Assembly: GCF_009184865.1 (NCBI RefSeq) | Contig: NZ_CP045096.1 | Location: forward strand, 4,898,001 to 4,962,000 | From: Streptomyces phaeolivaceus | GTDB taxonomy: Bacteria; Actinomycetota; Actinomycetes; Streptomycetales; Streptomycetaceae | DNA length: 64,000 nt | Reading direction: 5' to 3' | Made by a program: the position numbers and the translations under genes | Part shown: piece by piece, positions 1 to 8,227 of the stretch | How positions within the stretch are numbered: the first letter of the stretch is position 1 | Layout: every line of letters starts with the position of its first letter | Notes under the pieces: model-generated | The model's database searches: none | Told to the model about the DNA's origin: nothing | What the model saw: the letters and a program-made list of their open reading frames with translations, nothing else

Positions 1-1325
1 TGCGAACCGGGGTGGTAAGGGTCCGGGTGGTACGGGTCCGGGTGGTACGAGGCGACGACCGTCGAGCCCTCGGCGGGAAGGCCGTCGCGCCGCTCCGGGA
101 ACACCCACGCCCGGAAGAGCAGGAACCGCAGCACCGTCGCCGCGAGGTTGGCGGCGATGAGCACCGCCAGTTCCGTGGAGTGCGCGGGGTCGGAGGTGGC
201 CGCGTTCAGGGCGGCCAGCGAGCCGCTGGTGAGGGCGAGGCCGATACCGAACACCACCAGGCCCTGCGCCTGGTGCTTGATGACACCGCCGCGGCCCCGG
301 ACGCCGAAGGTCAGGCGCCGGTTGGCGGCCGTGTTGGCGACCGCCGAGACCAGCAGGGCGAGCGCGTTGGCGATCTGCGACCCGGAGAAGGTCCGGAAGC
401 CGCTGTAGAGCAGCAGATAGAAGAGGGTGGAGAGGCCGCCGACCACGCAGAAGCCGAGGAGCTGGCGGGCGAGGCCGCGCGGTACGTCCTGGATCTCGCG
501 GTCGCGGGGGTCGTCCCCGAACGGCCGGGCGAGCCGGTCCAGCGCGAGCGATCCGGTGGCGAGGGCCTTGCCGACCCGCCACACACCCTTGAGGTCGTCC
601 GTCGCCGTCTTCACGATGTGGACGGTCGAGTTCGGATCGTCGACCCAGTCGACGGGCACTTCGTGGATCCGCAGTCCGGCGCGCTCCGCCAGCACCAGCA
701 TCTCGGTGTCGAAGAACCACCCGGTGTCCTCGACGAGCGGCAGCAGCACCTGGGCGACATCCCGGCGTATCGCCTTGAACCCGCACTGCGCGTCCGAGAA
801 CCGGGCCTGCAGCGAGCCGCGCAGGATCAGGTTGTACGCGCGGCTGATGAACTCCCGCTTGGTGCCGCGCACCACCCGCGAGGAGCGGGCGAGCCGGGAG
901 CCGATCGCGAGGTCCGAGTGACCGGAGATCAGCGGGGCGACGAGCGGGAGCAGCGCGTTGAGGTCGGTCGACAGGTCCACGTCCATGTAGGCGAGGACCG
1001 GCGCGTCGGACGCGGACCACACGGTCCGCAGGGCCCGCCCGCGCCCCTTCTGCTCCAGCCGGAAGGACCTGACCTCGGGGAGGTCGGCCTCCAGCCGCGC
1101 GGCCACCTGCGGGGTGGTGTCCGTGGACGCGTTGTCCGCGATCGTGATGCGGAACGCGTACGGGAACGTGCGCGCGAGGTGCTCGTGCAGTCTGAGCACG
1201 CACGGCTGGAGGTCCTTCTCCTCGTTGTAGACGGGGATCACTACGTCCAGGACAGGCGTACCGGCGTTTCCGGCCGGGAGGTGCTCCCGCGCCGGCAGGG
1301 TGCCGGGAGAAGAGTCGGTTCGCAT
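1..1325 (-). CDS. GT2 glycosyltransferase / GtrA-like membrane protein, C-terminus cut by window edge
   Basis: Starts at ATG 1325 and stays open to the window edge (441 codons seen). The N-terminal half is a family-2 glycosyltransferase: nucleotide-sugar fold start VIPVYNEEKDL near residue 25, the DVDLSTDL acidic metal-binding motif near 110 and a GSRL segment. These enzymes usually move a sugar to or from a polyprenyl phosphate at the inner membrane face. From about residue 275 there is a GtrA-type region of four hydrophobic segments, a family thought to flip lipid-linked sugars. The visible tail carries near-exact short DNA repeats encoding YHPDP units (about 12-50). It lies 26 bp downstream of the sensor kinase stop on the same strand, so it may share the two-component operon. 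Family call is firm; the sugar is unknown. Confidence 0.9.
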   Translation of the reverse strand, partial: MRTDSSPGTLPAREHLPAGNAGTPVLDVVIPVYNEEKDLQPCVLRLHEHLARTFPYAFRITIADNASTDTTPQVAARLEADLPEVRSFRLEQKGRGRALRTVWSASDAPVLAYMDVDLSTDLNALLPLVAPLISGHSDLAIGSRLARSSRVVRGTKREFISRAYNLILRGSLQARFSDAQCGFKAIRRDVAQVLLPLVEDTGWFFDTEMLVLAERAGLRIHEVPVDWVDDPNSTVHIVKTATDDLKGVWRVGKALATGSLALDRLARPFGDDPRDREIQDVPRGLARQLLGFCVVGGLSTLFYLLLYSGFRTFSGSQIANALALLVSAVANTAANRRLTFGVRGRGGVIKHQAQGLVVFGIGLALTSGSLAALNAATSDPAHSTELAVLIAANLAATVLRFLLFRAWVFPERRDGLPAEGSTVVASYHPDPYHPDPYHPGS

Positions 1326-1351
1326 GCCAACTACCTTCGCGAGCCGCTCTG

Positions 1352-3076
1352 TTATGCCCGTGTGCTCACACTGTGCTGTGCCTGTGAGTCCGATTGCCGG
1401 CGTGTTGCGCCGGTCACCAGGTCGTTTCCGTCGAACTCGCCGTCGAACTCGCCGACGAACTCCCCGTCGTACCGCTCGTCGTCGAGCTGCCAGTTGGCGG
1501 CGTCGTCGTACAGCGGTACGTCCCGGCCGAGGGCCGGCAGATGCACGGTGAACACGGTCCTGCCGGGCACGCTGTCGACGGTCACGGCACCGCCGTGCGC
1601 GTCGGCCACGGCCTGCACGATGGCGAGGCCGAGCCCGGTCGAGCCGGACGCCCGGGACCGCGACGAGTCACCGCGCGCGAACCGCTCGAACACATGCGGC
1701 AGCAGCTCCTCCGGGATGCCCTGTCCGTCGTCCTCGACGTCGACGCACATCCACGGCCCGCGCCGCGCGACACGTGCGGTGACGGTGGTGCCGGGGGGCG
1801 TGTGCGTACGGGCGTTCGCCAGCAGGTTGACGAGCACCTGCTGCAAGCGTGCCGCGTCGGCCGAGACGAGCGCGGGTATGTCGGGCAGGTCGAGCCGCCA
1901 GCTGTGGCTCCGCCCGGCGACCCGCGCGTCGCTGACGGTGTCCACGACGAGGGGGATGAGGTCGGTCCGCTCGAACTGCAGCGGACGTCCGGCGTCGAGC
2001 CGCGCGAGCAGCAGCAGATCCTCGACCAGCATGGTCATCCGCCCGGACTCGGACTCGATCCGCCCCAGCGCGTGCCGGGTGTCGGGCCCGATCTCCTCCC
2101 TGCCGCGTCTGGTCAGCTCGGCGTACCCGCGAATGGACGCGAGCGGCGTCCGCAGCTCATGGCTGGCGTCCGCGACGAACTGCCGTACGCGCGTCTCGCT
2201 CTCCTGCCGCGAGTGCAGGGCGCCGTGGATGTGGTCCAGCATCCTGTTGAGCGCGGCGCCGACCTGCCCGACCTCGGTGTGCGGATCGGTCTCGGAGGCG
2301 GGCACGCGCTCGTTCAGGGTCACTTCGCCGGTGTGCAGGGGGAGTTCGGAGACGCGGGTCGCGGTGGAGGCCACCCTGCGCAGGGGGCGGAGGGCCACGC
2401 CGACGAGCACGGAACCGGCGATACCGGCGGCGACGAGACCGGCGCCGGTGACGCTGAGTTCTACGGCTATGAGGGTGCTGAGGGTGTTGTCGACGGACTG
2501 GGTGGGCAGGCCCACGTAGAAGGTGTCGTTGTCACGGTTGGTCTCGTACCGGACCAGGTAGTCGCCCTGGTCGGGAAGGGTGACCTTGTGCGCCTGCTGG
2601 TCCTTCGGGACCGTGGCGAGCGCGGCGAGGTCCGCCTCGGTCAGGGTGACGGCCGTCATCTCCCGCTGCCCGGTGTCGGAGGTCTCCACCTGGCCGACGA
2701 CGCCCTTGGCGATGGTCCCGTTCTCCAGGACGGCGCCGATCGTGTACTCCGGCGAACCGCCCTTGGTGACGAACTCCAGTTTGTCGTCCGTCGTCAGGGT
2801 GGTGGCACCGATACCGCCCGGCGCCCCTTCCCGCCCGCCTTCCGGCCCCTTGGGCCCGTCGGTGCGCTTGGCGATGTCCTCGACGTTGGTCGCCAGCTGC
2901 TCATACAGATGCGAGCGCAGCGCGACCGTGGTCACCGTCCCGATGACGGCGCACACCACCGCGATCAACGCCACCGCGGAGACGACGAGCCGCGTACGCA
3001 GCGTGCGTGGCTGCTGTCCCCGCCCTCGCCGCAGCCTGAGCTGCGGCTGCGCACGCGTCCGTCGTCGCCCGCTCAT
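1352..3076 (-). CDS. Sensor histidine kinase of a two-component system
   Basis: 574 aa. ATG 3076 overlaps the regulator stop by 4 nt (ATGA), so I chose it over the longer open frame. Transmembrane segment at 30-54, extracytoplasmic sensor region about 55-198, second segment about 200-229, HAMP about 230-285, HisKA with phospho-acceptor His306 in SHELRTP, then an HATPase domain with N box (NLLANA, about 417-422), G1 (DDGQGIP, about 449-455) and G2 (GLGLA, 481-485). All catalytic boxes are intact. The C-terminal tail is acidic and built from imperfect 12-bp DNA repeats (EFDG units, 1430-1475). It autophosphorylates and should pass phosphate to the adjacent OmpR-type regulator; the signal is not known. 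Confidence 0.95.
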   Translation of the reverse strand: MSGRRRTRAQPQLRLRRGRGQQPRTLRTRLVVSAVALIAVVCAVIGTVTTVALRSHLYEQLATNVEDIAKRTDGPKGPEGGREGAPGGIGATTLTTDDKLEFVTKGGSPEYTIGAVLENGTIAKGVVGQVETSDTGQREMTAVTLTEADLAALATVPKDQQAHKVTLPDQGDYLVRYETNRDNDTFYVGLPTQSVDNTLSTLIAVELSVTGAGLVAAGIAGSVLVGVALRPLRRVASTATRVSELPLHTGEVTLNERVPASETDPHTEVGQVGAALNRMLDHIHGALHSRQESETRVRQFVADASHELRTPLASIRGYAELTRRGREEIGPDTRHALGRIESESGRMTMLVEDLLLLARLDAGRPLQFERTDLIPLVVDTVSDARVAGRSHSWRLDLPDIPALVSADAARLQQVLVNLLANARTHTPPGTTVTARVARRGPWMCVDVEDDGQGIPEELLPHVFERFARGDSSRSRASGSTGLGLAIVQAVADAHGGAVTVDSVPGRTVFTVHLPALGRDVPLYDDAANWQLDDERYDGEFVGEFDGEFDGNDLVTGATRRQSDSQAQHSVSTRA

Positions 3077-3825
3077 GACGAGGCGGGCTTGATCAGATAA
3101 CCGGCCCCACGCCGGGTGTGGATCATCGGCTCGCGCCCGGCGTCGATCTTCCGCCGCAGATACGAGATGTACAGCTCGACCACGTTGGCCTGGCCACCGA
3201 AGTCGTACGACCACACACGGTCGAGGATCTGCGCCTTGCTGAGCACCCGCCGCGGGTTCCGCATCAGGAACCGCAGCAGTTCGAACTCGGTGGCGGTGAG
3301 GTGGATGTTCGCCCCGCCGCGCGACACCTCGTGGCTGTCCTCGTCGAGCATGAGGTCGCCGACGACGAGCACGGAGTCGGAGCGGCGGTCGGCGGCACCG
3401 GAGCGCCGGATCAGCCCGCGCAGTCGCGCCACGACCTCTTCGAGGCTGAACGGCTTGGTGACGTAGTCGTCGCCACCGGCGGTGAGCCCGGCGATCCGGT
3501 CCTCGACCGCGTCCTTCGCGGTGAGGAAGAGCACCGGCACGTCCGGCAGCTCGCGCCGCAGCCGGCCGAGGACGGTCAGTCCGTCCATGTCGGGCAGCAT
3601 CATGTCGAGGACGACGGCGTCGGGCCGGAAGTCCCGGGCGGTCTGGATGGCACCCGTGCCATCTCCCGCACTCCGGATCTGCCAGCCCTCATAGCGCAGG
3701 GCCATGGACAGCAGTTCGGTGATCGACAGCTCGTCGTCCACCACAAGCACTCGGACGGGGCTCCCATCCGGCCTCAGCAGTTCGGTGCGCCCCTGGGGCG
3801 AGGTCGTGGTCATGCTGGACACCAT
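3073..3825 (-). CDS. OmpR/PhoB-family response regulator
   Basis: 250 aa from ATG 3825, preceded by a GGGGGCC purine-rich stretch at a normal ribosome-site distance. Two further codons upstream in frame could start (up to 3882), but without a good ribosome site. Receiver domain about 24-140: acidic pair D30-D31, phospho-acceptor Asp74 in VLDMMLPDMDG, and the conserved Lys in VTKPF. A C-terminal winged-helix DNA-binding domain (about 155-250) ends in RTRRGAGYL-like sequence typical of the family. It is translationally coupled to the kinase downstream (4-nt overlap). It presumably controls this operon including the glycosyltransferase, although no operator is evident. Confidence 0.96.
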   Translation of the reverse strand: MVSSMTTTSPQGRTELLRPDGSPVRVLVVDDELSITELLSMALRYEGWQIRSAGDGTGAIQTARDFRPDAVVLDMMLPDMDGLTVLGRLRRELPDVPVLFLTAKDAVEDRIAGLTAGGDDYVTKPFSLEEVVARLRGLIRRSGAADRRSDSVLVVGDLMLDEDSHEVSRGGANIHLTATEFELLRFLMRNPRRVLSKAQILDRVWSYDFGGQANVVELYISYLRRKIDAGREPMIHTRRGAGYLIKPASS

Positions 3826-4081
3826 GTCGGGGCCCCCTGAGAACACCCTTTCCGGAACCTGTGATTTTTCTGAGAAACGCACAGGAGCCTCTCAGGCAAC
3901 CCTTGGGTAGATCTCCGACTTCCCGGACACGACCCCCGCCGACCAGCACCTTTCTGATCTTCCCCACGGCATTCCCCAGGCCGCCTCACCGCCGACCCAC
4001 AGCTTCGGGACCACCGGGTCGGACCCCGTACACCCCGGCCCTGACCCCACCTTTATGCAAGCGCCGTCATGATTCGCCCCC

Positions 4082-5062
4082 TCAGAACAGCCCGTCCTGC
4101 ACGCTCCCGTCCCCCAGGCCAGCCAAGCCCTTCGAGTTCTTCGAGTTCTTCGACCTCTTGGCCCTCTTCAACTCCCTTACGGGAAGGGTGAGAACGCCGT
4201 ACGTGCGCTCAGTCCCCTCAGCCCCCTCCGCCGTCTCCGCCGCCTCACCGACGGGGGCGGTCAGCTCCCACCCCGTCATGAGCCGCGTATCGAGAACCAC
4301 GACCCCCTGCCCGGTGGCGAGATGAAGATCGGGCCCGGCGACGGCGAGGATCTCTCCGCCCACGGCCCCACCCGCGACCAGCTCACCCACCACACCGTCC
4401 GCGGCCGGCAACCCGTCGAGCCCGAACACCCCGAAATGATCGACGGCTTGGAAGGGGAGCGGCTCCAACGACTCCGGCCACCCCGCGAGCCCCTGGGCCC
4501 GCCCGTGCAGCTCCGCCAGCTCTCCGCAGCGCTCCTCGACGGCCGGCAGGCCCGCCCGTACGGCCCGCTTCTCGGCGTACGGAATCCGGTCCGGCACCCC
4601 GAGCGCCGCCCGCAGCGTTTCCTCCGCCCGCCGCGCGGCCATCAGCGGCCCCCGCCCGAGCCACCCGAACGAGACCGCGCCCTGTTCCAACAGCCGCGCC
4701 GACCCCCGCTCGACCGCGGTGATCCCGACCTTCACCATTCCGGGCCCGAACCACGCGAGGTACACGTGATACGGCCGCGGATCGTCGGCGATCGTGTCGG
4801 CGGCCACGGAATGCGCCCGGTCGAGCCGCGCACACTCCTCACACCGGGCCCCGGTGCTCCGTCCCGACACCTCCGCCCTCAGCGGACAGGGATTCCGCCG
4901 AGCCCCGACACAGGTCCTCAGCCCCTCGCTCGCGACCCCGAAAGCCACCACCTTCCCCCGTGGCAACGGGCTCCGGCGCCCGCCCACCCAGCCGAGCAGC
5001 GGCCCGTCCGCGCTCCACCGCAGACCCGTACATCTCCACACGCGTGCCATCCCCCACGACAT
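4082..5062 (-). CDS. DUF2797-type conserved protein
   Basis: 326 aa in the longest form (ATG 5062); ATG 5050 is an alternative and neither has a clear ribosome site. The N-terminal third has several Cys (CxxC at about residue 93), then a segment HVYLAWFGPGMVKVGIT that resembles the conserved core of DUF2797 proteins and superficially the start of a GIY-YIG-like fold. The rest is a helical region rich in Glu and Arg and a C-terminal beta-rich region ending in a Lys/Ser/Asn-rich tail made of short repeats (KRSKNSKNSKG). The family is widespread in actinobacteria and uncharacterised. It stands alone on the minus strand. Confidence 0.8.
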   Translation of the reverse strand: MSWGMARVWRCTGLRWSADGPLLGWVGGRRSPLPRGKVVAFGVASEGLRTCVGARRNPCPLRAEVSGRSTGARCEECARLDRAHSVAADTIADDPRPYHVYLAWFGPGMVKVGITAVERGSARLLEQGAVSFGWLGRGPLMAARRAEETLRAALGVPDRIPYAEKRAVRAGLPAVEERCGELAELHGRAQGLAGWPESLEPLPFQAVDHFGVFGLDGLPAADGVVGELVAGGAVGGEILAVAGPDLHLATGQGVVVLDTRLMTGWELTAPVGEAAETAEGAEGTERTYGVLTLPVRELKRAKRSKNSKNSKGLAGLGDGSVQDGLF

Positions 5063-5189
5063 TAGTGGGCACCACTGACAGCGCCTCCGACCAGCGAAGA
5101 CGTACTGTCCTGCCGACTCGGGAGGAGACAGCCCGACACGGGCCGGGCCGGGGCCGACGCTCTGGGCTCGCCCCGTACCGCCCCGTGTC

Positions 5190-5411
5190 CTAGAGCTTGC
5201 TCATCTTGGTGTAGGGACTCAGGATCCGCTGGCGGACCGACCCGAAATCGACGAGTGCCGCGATCCCGTCCTCGATACCGATCACCCGGCCGAGGCCGTA
5301 CATGTCATGCGTGACCTGGTCGCCCACCGCGAAGTGCTTGGGAGGCGGGGCGACCGGGGCCTTGAAGGGACTGGTGGGCAAATAGCGCTTCGGTGCACCT
5401 GGCTTTGTCAT
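5190..5411 (-). CDS. Small protein resembling the UvrD/PcrA C-terminal Tudor-like domain
   Basis: 73 aa from ATG 5411, with GGGGGCG upstream. A basic, Pro-rich N-terminus leads into GDQVTHDMYGLGRVIGIEDG, then LVDFGS and a short tail ending KMSKL. This pattern (VxHxxYGxGxV...VDFG) is the signature of the Tudor-like tail of UvrD/PcrA helicases that contacts RNA polymerase; here it is a stand-alone protein without helicase motifs. The resemblance is my reading of the motif and the function is inferred. A CarD/KOW-like RNA-polymerase or nucleic-acid binding role would be consistent. The start could lie further upstream in the same open frame (to 5636), but that part looks non-coding. Confidence 0.75.
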   Translation of the reverse strand: MTKPGAPKRYLPTSPFKAPVAPPPKHFAVGDQVTHDMYGLGRVIGIEDGIAALVDFGSVRQRILSPYTKMSKL

Positions 5412-5592
5412 TGCGACCAGTATGCGCCCCCAGGTATCCACCGGTCCGCCGCGATCCGAGTCCGACCCCGCCCACGACCACCTCATCCCACCCCCACGAC
5501 CCTCACAACCAGCACCGACACCGGTCGTGCCCCCTCGGCAGGATGCCAACCTGCAACCTTCCGGCCTCACCGAAACGCTCCCCCTGTCCCCG

Positions 5593-6285
5593 TCAGAAGG
5601 GGGGCGGGTCCGGATGACGAGGCGAGCGGTTGGCACCCTTCAGCAGGCTGATGATCCGCTCATGCGTGTCCCCGACCCGATCGATCACCCGCACCTTGAC
5701 GAAGACGTTCTCCAGCTCGCTCATGGCCTCCTCCGTGAACCAGCCCAGGAACATCAACTGCTCCCCCGGAACGGGCCGACCGGCCCCTATGAGATCGATG
5801 GCGAAGTCCCGCCTGTACCGGAGTGCTCGGCTTTCCATGAGGTCCACCGCCGCCTGATGGGTCATCCAGTCCGAGGAGTCGGCAACCCCGCCCTGAGCCT
5901 TGGCGGCGGAGGTGAAGGTGACCCAGTAGCTCAGGTGCGTCGTGACGGCGACGTCCTGGCCACCATTGAACAAGTGGCACACCCAGGCCAATCGCCCGTC
6001 CGGAGCCATGCCGTCCATGACACGACCGAAGTAGCCGATGGCGGGCCGGACAGTACGCGCGTACTGGGCGCGCGCCAGGGATGCCCCGCCTGTGGCAAGG
6101 ACTGCCGCCGTAGCGCTCTGGATGTCCAGCAGCCGGAGCTTCCACGGCCAGTCATGGGTGAGTCGCTGCGGGAGGTTCTCTCGGATCAGGGTGTAGCCGA
6201 GGAGCAGCACCGCGAACCCGACGAGGATCAGTAGAAACCTTGAGAAGAGCCCGTTCCGGTGGATCACATGCTGCGTCGTCTCCAT
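5593..6285 (-). CDS. Membrane-anchored protein of unknown function
   Basis: 230 aa from ATG 6285 with a G-rich upstream stretch (a TTG at 6297 is possible). One clear transmembrane segment (about 14-34, FLLILVGFAVLLLGYTLI) and a weaker hydrophobic stretch near 60-75 (SATAAVLATGGASLA), followed by a soluble domain with YWVTFTS and a long helical C-terminus. It looks like the Streptomyces proteins with a short N-terminal anchor and a cytoplasmic domain, but I do not recognise a family. It is the last chromosomal gene before the tRNA-Arg integration site, with its start 180 bp left of attL. Confidence 0.7.
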   Translation of the reverse strand: METTQHVIHRNGLFSRFLLILVGFAVLLLGYTLIRENLPQRLTHDWPWKLRLLDIQSATAAVLATGGASLARAQYARTVRPAIGYFGRVMDGMAPDGRLAWVCHLFNGGQDVAVTTHLSYWVTFTSAAKAQGGVADSSDWMTHQAAVDLMESRALRYRRDFAIDLIGAGRPVPGEQLMFLGWFTEEAMSELENVFVKVRVIDRVGDTHERIISLLKGANRSPRHPDPPPF

Positions 6286-6430
6286 GCCCCGCCCCAATGG
6301 GTCTCTGTCCAGTTGATCAAACTTTAGGGAACGATCTCAGAGCGAGACAGGGGGCGTGGACTCCTGGGCCTGGAGCGCACTGGGGTGACGCGGACGGCGC
6401 TGCGGTCCCGTTGCCGTACGGTCCGAGAAC

Positions 6431-6464
6431 ACCGAAGGCCCCGGATCTCTCCGGGGCCTTCGGT
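6431..6464 (-). terminator. Native terminator of tRNA-Arg, stranded beside attL
   Basis: A perfect 15-bp stem (6431-6445 pairs with 6450-6464) closes a TCTC loop. It lies just beyond the tRNA-Arg 3'-end duplicate at 6469-6512. Before integration it would have directly followed the intact tRNA-Arg gene, so it supports the reading of 6469-6512 as the displaced chromosomal 3' end. Confidence 0.85.
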
Positions 6465-6468
6465 CACT

Positions 6469-6512
6469 GTGCACTCGGCAGGATTCGAACCTGCAACCTT
6501 CTGATCCGTAGT
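6469..6512. repeat. attL: 44-bp direct repeat of tRNA-Arg 3' end
   Basis: Forty-four bases identical to 15953-15996, covering the 3' half of tRNA-Arg(ACG) from the anticodon loop to the terminal C of the encoded CCA. The copies diverge immediately on both sides. This is the usual product of tyrosine-recombinase integration into a tRNA gene. Confidence 0.95.
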
Positions 6513-6702
6513 GATCCGAACCCCGTCCCTGGCGTCCATGCCGTCCGGGACGGTGCGCCTCAAGTCCAGGTCACAGGCTCCCCGCGCCGCGCCCTCCACA
6601 CCGTGTGTGAGACGCGCGTGAGACGCGACGGCGCCGCCCGATGCTCGCAACACCGGACGGCGCCTTGCCCGGAACCCCTTCCAGAGCAAGGAGTCCAGAC
6701 CC

Positions 6703-7071
6703 ATGACCGACCGTACCGAACCTTCCGCCGGAGAGCTGCGTCAGCTCCTGGCGGTCGTCCTCGAAGCGCTCGACATCCCGAGCCCCGCGACCGTGGGCGA
6801 CGGCGAAACCCACCGCGAGATCCTCGCCCACCGCGCCATGGACACCGTGATCGCCGTTCGGGGTGTCCTCCACCAGGGCGACGACCCGGGTTGGTCCGCG
6901 GACTACCTGCGGGCCCGTCTCGCCGAGAAGCCGACCACCGGCTACCGCGCTTGGGGCGCCGACGAGGGCCAGGACGACGAGCGCGTCCGCCGGTCCGTCG
7001 ATGAGCAGTTCCCGACCGTTGCCCGGTTCCTCGCCGACGAGCGCGCCAGAGTAGAAGGTGAAGACCGATGA
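6703..7071 (+). CDS. Element protein of unknown function, first gene of five-gene operon
   Basis: 122 aa, ATG preceded by AAGGAG. Acidic soluble protein with the segments LRQLLAVVLEALDIPSPATVGD and a His-rich stretch HREILAHRAMDTVIAVRGVLH. The same kind of small protein is common in Streptomyces mobile elements, but I do not know a function. Its stop overlaps the next start by 4 nt, beginning a run of five coupled genes (6703-8024) that ends at a strong hairpin. Confidence 0.75.
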   Translation: MTDRTEPSAGELRQLLAVVLEALDIPSPATVGDGETHREILAHRAMDTVIAVRGVLHQGDDPGWSADYLRARLAEKPTTGYRAWGADEGQDDERVRRSVDEQFPTVARFLADERARVEGEDR

Positions 7072-7322
7072 CCGTTCTCCTCTTCGTCCTCGTCGTCCTG
7101 GTCGTCGTCCTCGCCGCCGGGTTGGTGAAGCTGTGGCGACGCGTGCAGCTGAGCGAGCGGCAGGGCGCGGCACTGCGCGCCGGCCTCGACGGCGTCCGCG
7201 TGCAGTTGCAGGAGCACGTCGACGCGCGGCAGCTGCACACCTCGAAGCTCGTCGTCATCACGGACCGGGCCGATGCCGAGTCGTACGCGCTCATGCAGCG
7301 CGTGGCGGGTGAGGGCCGATGA
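7068..7322 (+). CDS. Small single-pass membrane protein
   Basis: 84 aa, ATG in a 4-nt overlap (ATGA) with the gene before. Residues 2-22 (TVLLFVLVVLVVVLAAGLVKL) form one hydrophobic anchor, followed by a charged, probably coiled-coil cytoplasmic part. Function unknown. Translational coupling on both sides indicates it is made together with its neighbours. Confidence 0.7.
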   Translation: MTVLLFVLVVLVVVLAAGLVKLWRRVQLSERQGAALRAGLDGVRVQLQEHVDARQLHTSKLVVITDRADAESYALMQRVAGEGR

Positions 7323-7492
7323 CCAGCGTCACGGGTGCCCACGTGCAGCTTCCGCCGGAGCTGCAGCAGCTCGTCGACGACGTCGTGACCGAGCTGATGA
7401 CGTCCGCCGATCCGGTCGCCGCGGCCCACCAGTTCGTGCTCCTCTTCGAGGGGTGCCTGACGGACGTGCAGAGGGCGGGGGCAGACCGATGA
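7319..7492 (+). CDS. Short ORF within overlapping operon (57 aa)
   Basis: 57 aa beginning at an ATGA overlap with the preceding gene and ending in an ATGA overlap with the next. Acidic, helical, with the core LPPELQQLVDDVVTELM and HQFVLLFEGCL. No family recognised. The precise overlaps on both sides are the main evidence that it is a real gene. Confidence 0.6.
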   Translation: MTSVTGAHVQLPPELQQLVDDVVTELMTSADPVAAAHQFVLLFEGCLTDVQRAGADR

Positions 7493-7776
7493 TGCAGGCC
7501 GAGACCGAACAGCGCCTGGCGGCGGCCGAGCAGGAGCTGAGTCAGCTCCGCGTGCAGGTGGCCAAGCTCAACGTCCTCGTCGGCGTGCTCCTGCACCGGG
7601 ACGCCCCGGCGGCGGCCGACACGGAGGCGGTGGCCCGCGCGCTCGGCGTGATCAGGGAGGCGGAGCCGCCCCGGGAAGGCCGGCCCCGGCTGAGTCTCGT
7701 CCCCGGCGCGGGGAGCGTGTCCGGCCGCGACCTCGACGAGGGCCTTCGTCGCGCGCGTGTCGGGGAGGGTCGTTGA
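7489..7776 (+). CDS. Small coiled-coil protein of unknown function
   Basis: 95 aa from ATG 7489 (ATG 7492 directly follows). The N-terminal 45 residues are heptad-like (AAAEQELSQLRVQVAKLNVL), suggesting a coiled coil; the C-terminal half is Arg/Gly-rich and likely disordered. It overlaps both neighbours by 4 nt. Function unknown; multimerising adaptors of this size are common in phage and satellite early operons. Confidence 0.65.
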   Translation: MMQAETEQRLAAAEQELSQLRVQVAKLNVLVGVLLHRDAPAAADTEAVARALGVIREAEPPREGRPRLSLVPGAGSVSGRDLDEGLRRARVGEGR

Positions 7777-8024
7777 GCGGCAGGCGCCCGCTGTCGGTGC
7801 GGATGACGGACGACCTGGCGGCCGACCTCGAGGTGTTGCGGCGCGGCGGTATGACGGCGTCCGACGCCGTACGCCACGCGGTCCGGGTCGTCGCCCAGGG
7901 GCAGCAGATGGCCGAGCGCCTGGCCGTCGACGGGGGTCGGCGCAGGCCTCGATTCCTGACCATCCGCACCCGCGGGCTCTACGGTCGGCCGACCACGTAT
8001 GACGGGCCTGACCGGCGCGTATGA
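7773..8024 (+). CDS. Probable ribbon-helix-helix type DNA-binding protein
   Basis: 83 aa, starting at TTG 7773 in a 4-nt overlap (TTGA). Residues about 5-40 (RPLSVRMTDDLAADLEVLRR... TASDAVRHAVRVVA) match the beta-strand plus two-helix layout of ribbon-helix-helix repressors (polar strand, then ASDAVRHAV as second helix). Last gene of the operon, so possibly its autoregulator. The C-terminus is basic. The fold is inferred from pattern only. Confidence 0.65.
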   Translation: MSGRRPLSVRMTDDLAADLEVLRRGGMTASDAVRHAVRVVAQGQQMAERLAVDGGRRRPRFLTIRTRGLYGRPTTYDGPDRRV

Positions 8025-8032
8025 CGCAAGAA

Positions 8033-8067
8033 GCCCGTCCTGGCCGGGGGCGCCGGCCAGGACGGGC
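8033..8067 (+). terminator. Hairpin terminator after the five-gene operon
   Basis: Thirteen-base perfect stem (8033-8045 with 8055-8067) and a 9-nt loop, starting 8 nt after the stop at 8024. No T-tract follows, as is usual for Streptomyces terminators. Confidence 0.8.
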
Positions 8068-8131
8068 GATTGAGGCTACGGCCACCATCCGCCTGGCAGC
8101 AAGGACAGGTGGCCGTAGCCGTCTGAGGCGG

Positions 8132-8227
8132 CTACGAGCCGCAGTTCGCGATGCCCCACACGAGCGCGGCCCCGAGGACGCCCAGGACGACGAGATACCC
8201 GATCAGGGCGCAACGCTCACGACTCAT
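8132..8227 (-). CDS. 31-aa membrane peptide coupled to the upstream gene
   Basis: ATG 8227 lies inside the end of the 197-aa gene (11-nt overlap) and the frame ends at TAG 8132-8134. Sequence: short charged N-terminus MSRERC, then a hydrophobic stretch of about 20 residues (YLVVLGVLGAALVWGIA) and a polar CGS end. It looks like a single-pass small membrane peptide. Evidence is the overlap plus hydrophobicity; no homologue is known to me. Confidence 0.5.
   Translation of the reverse strand: MSRERCALIGYLVVLGVLGAALVWGIANCGS

Noticed and set aside
12..2519. Long plus-strand open frame (835 codons)
   Set aside because: It is the complement of the glycosyltransferase and kinase genes, with no domain and Arg/Pro-rich filler typical of high-G+C shadow frames.
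3861..4325. 154-codon plus frame
   Set aside because: Pro/Ser-rich, no ribosome site, overlaps the DUF2797 gene in antisense.
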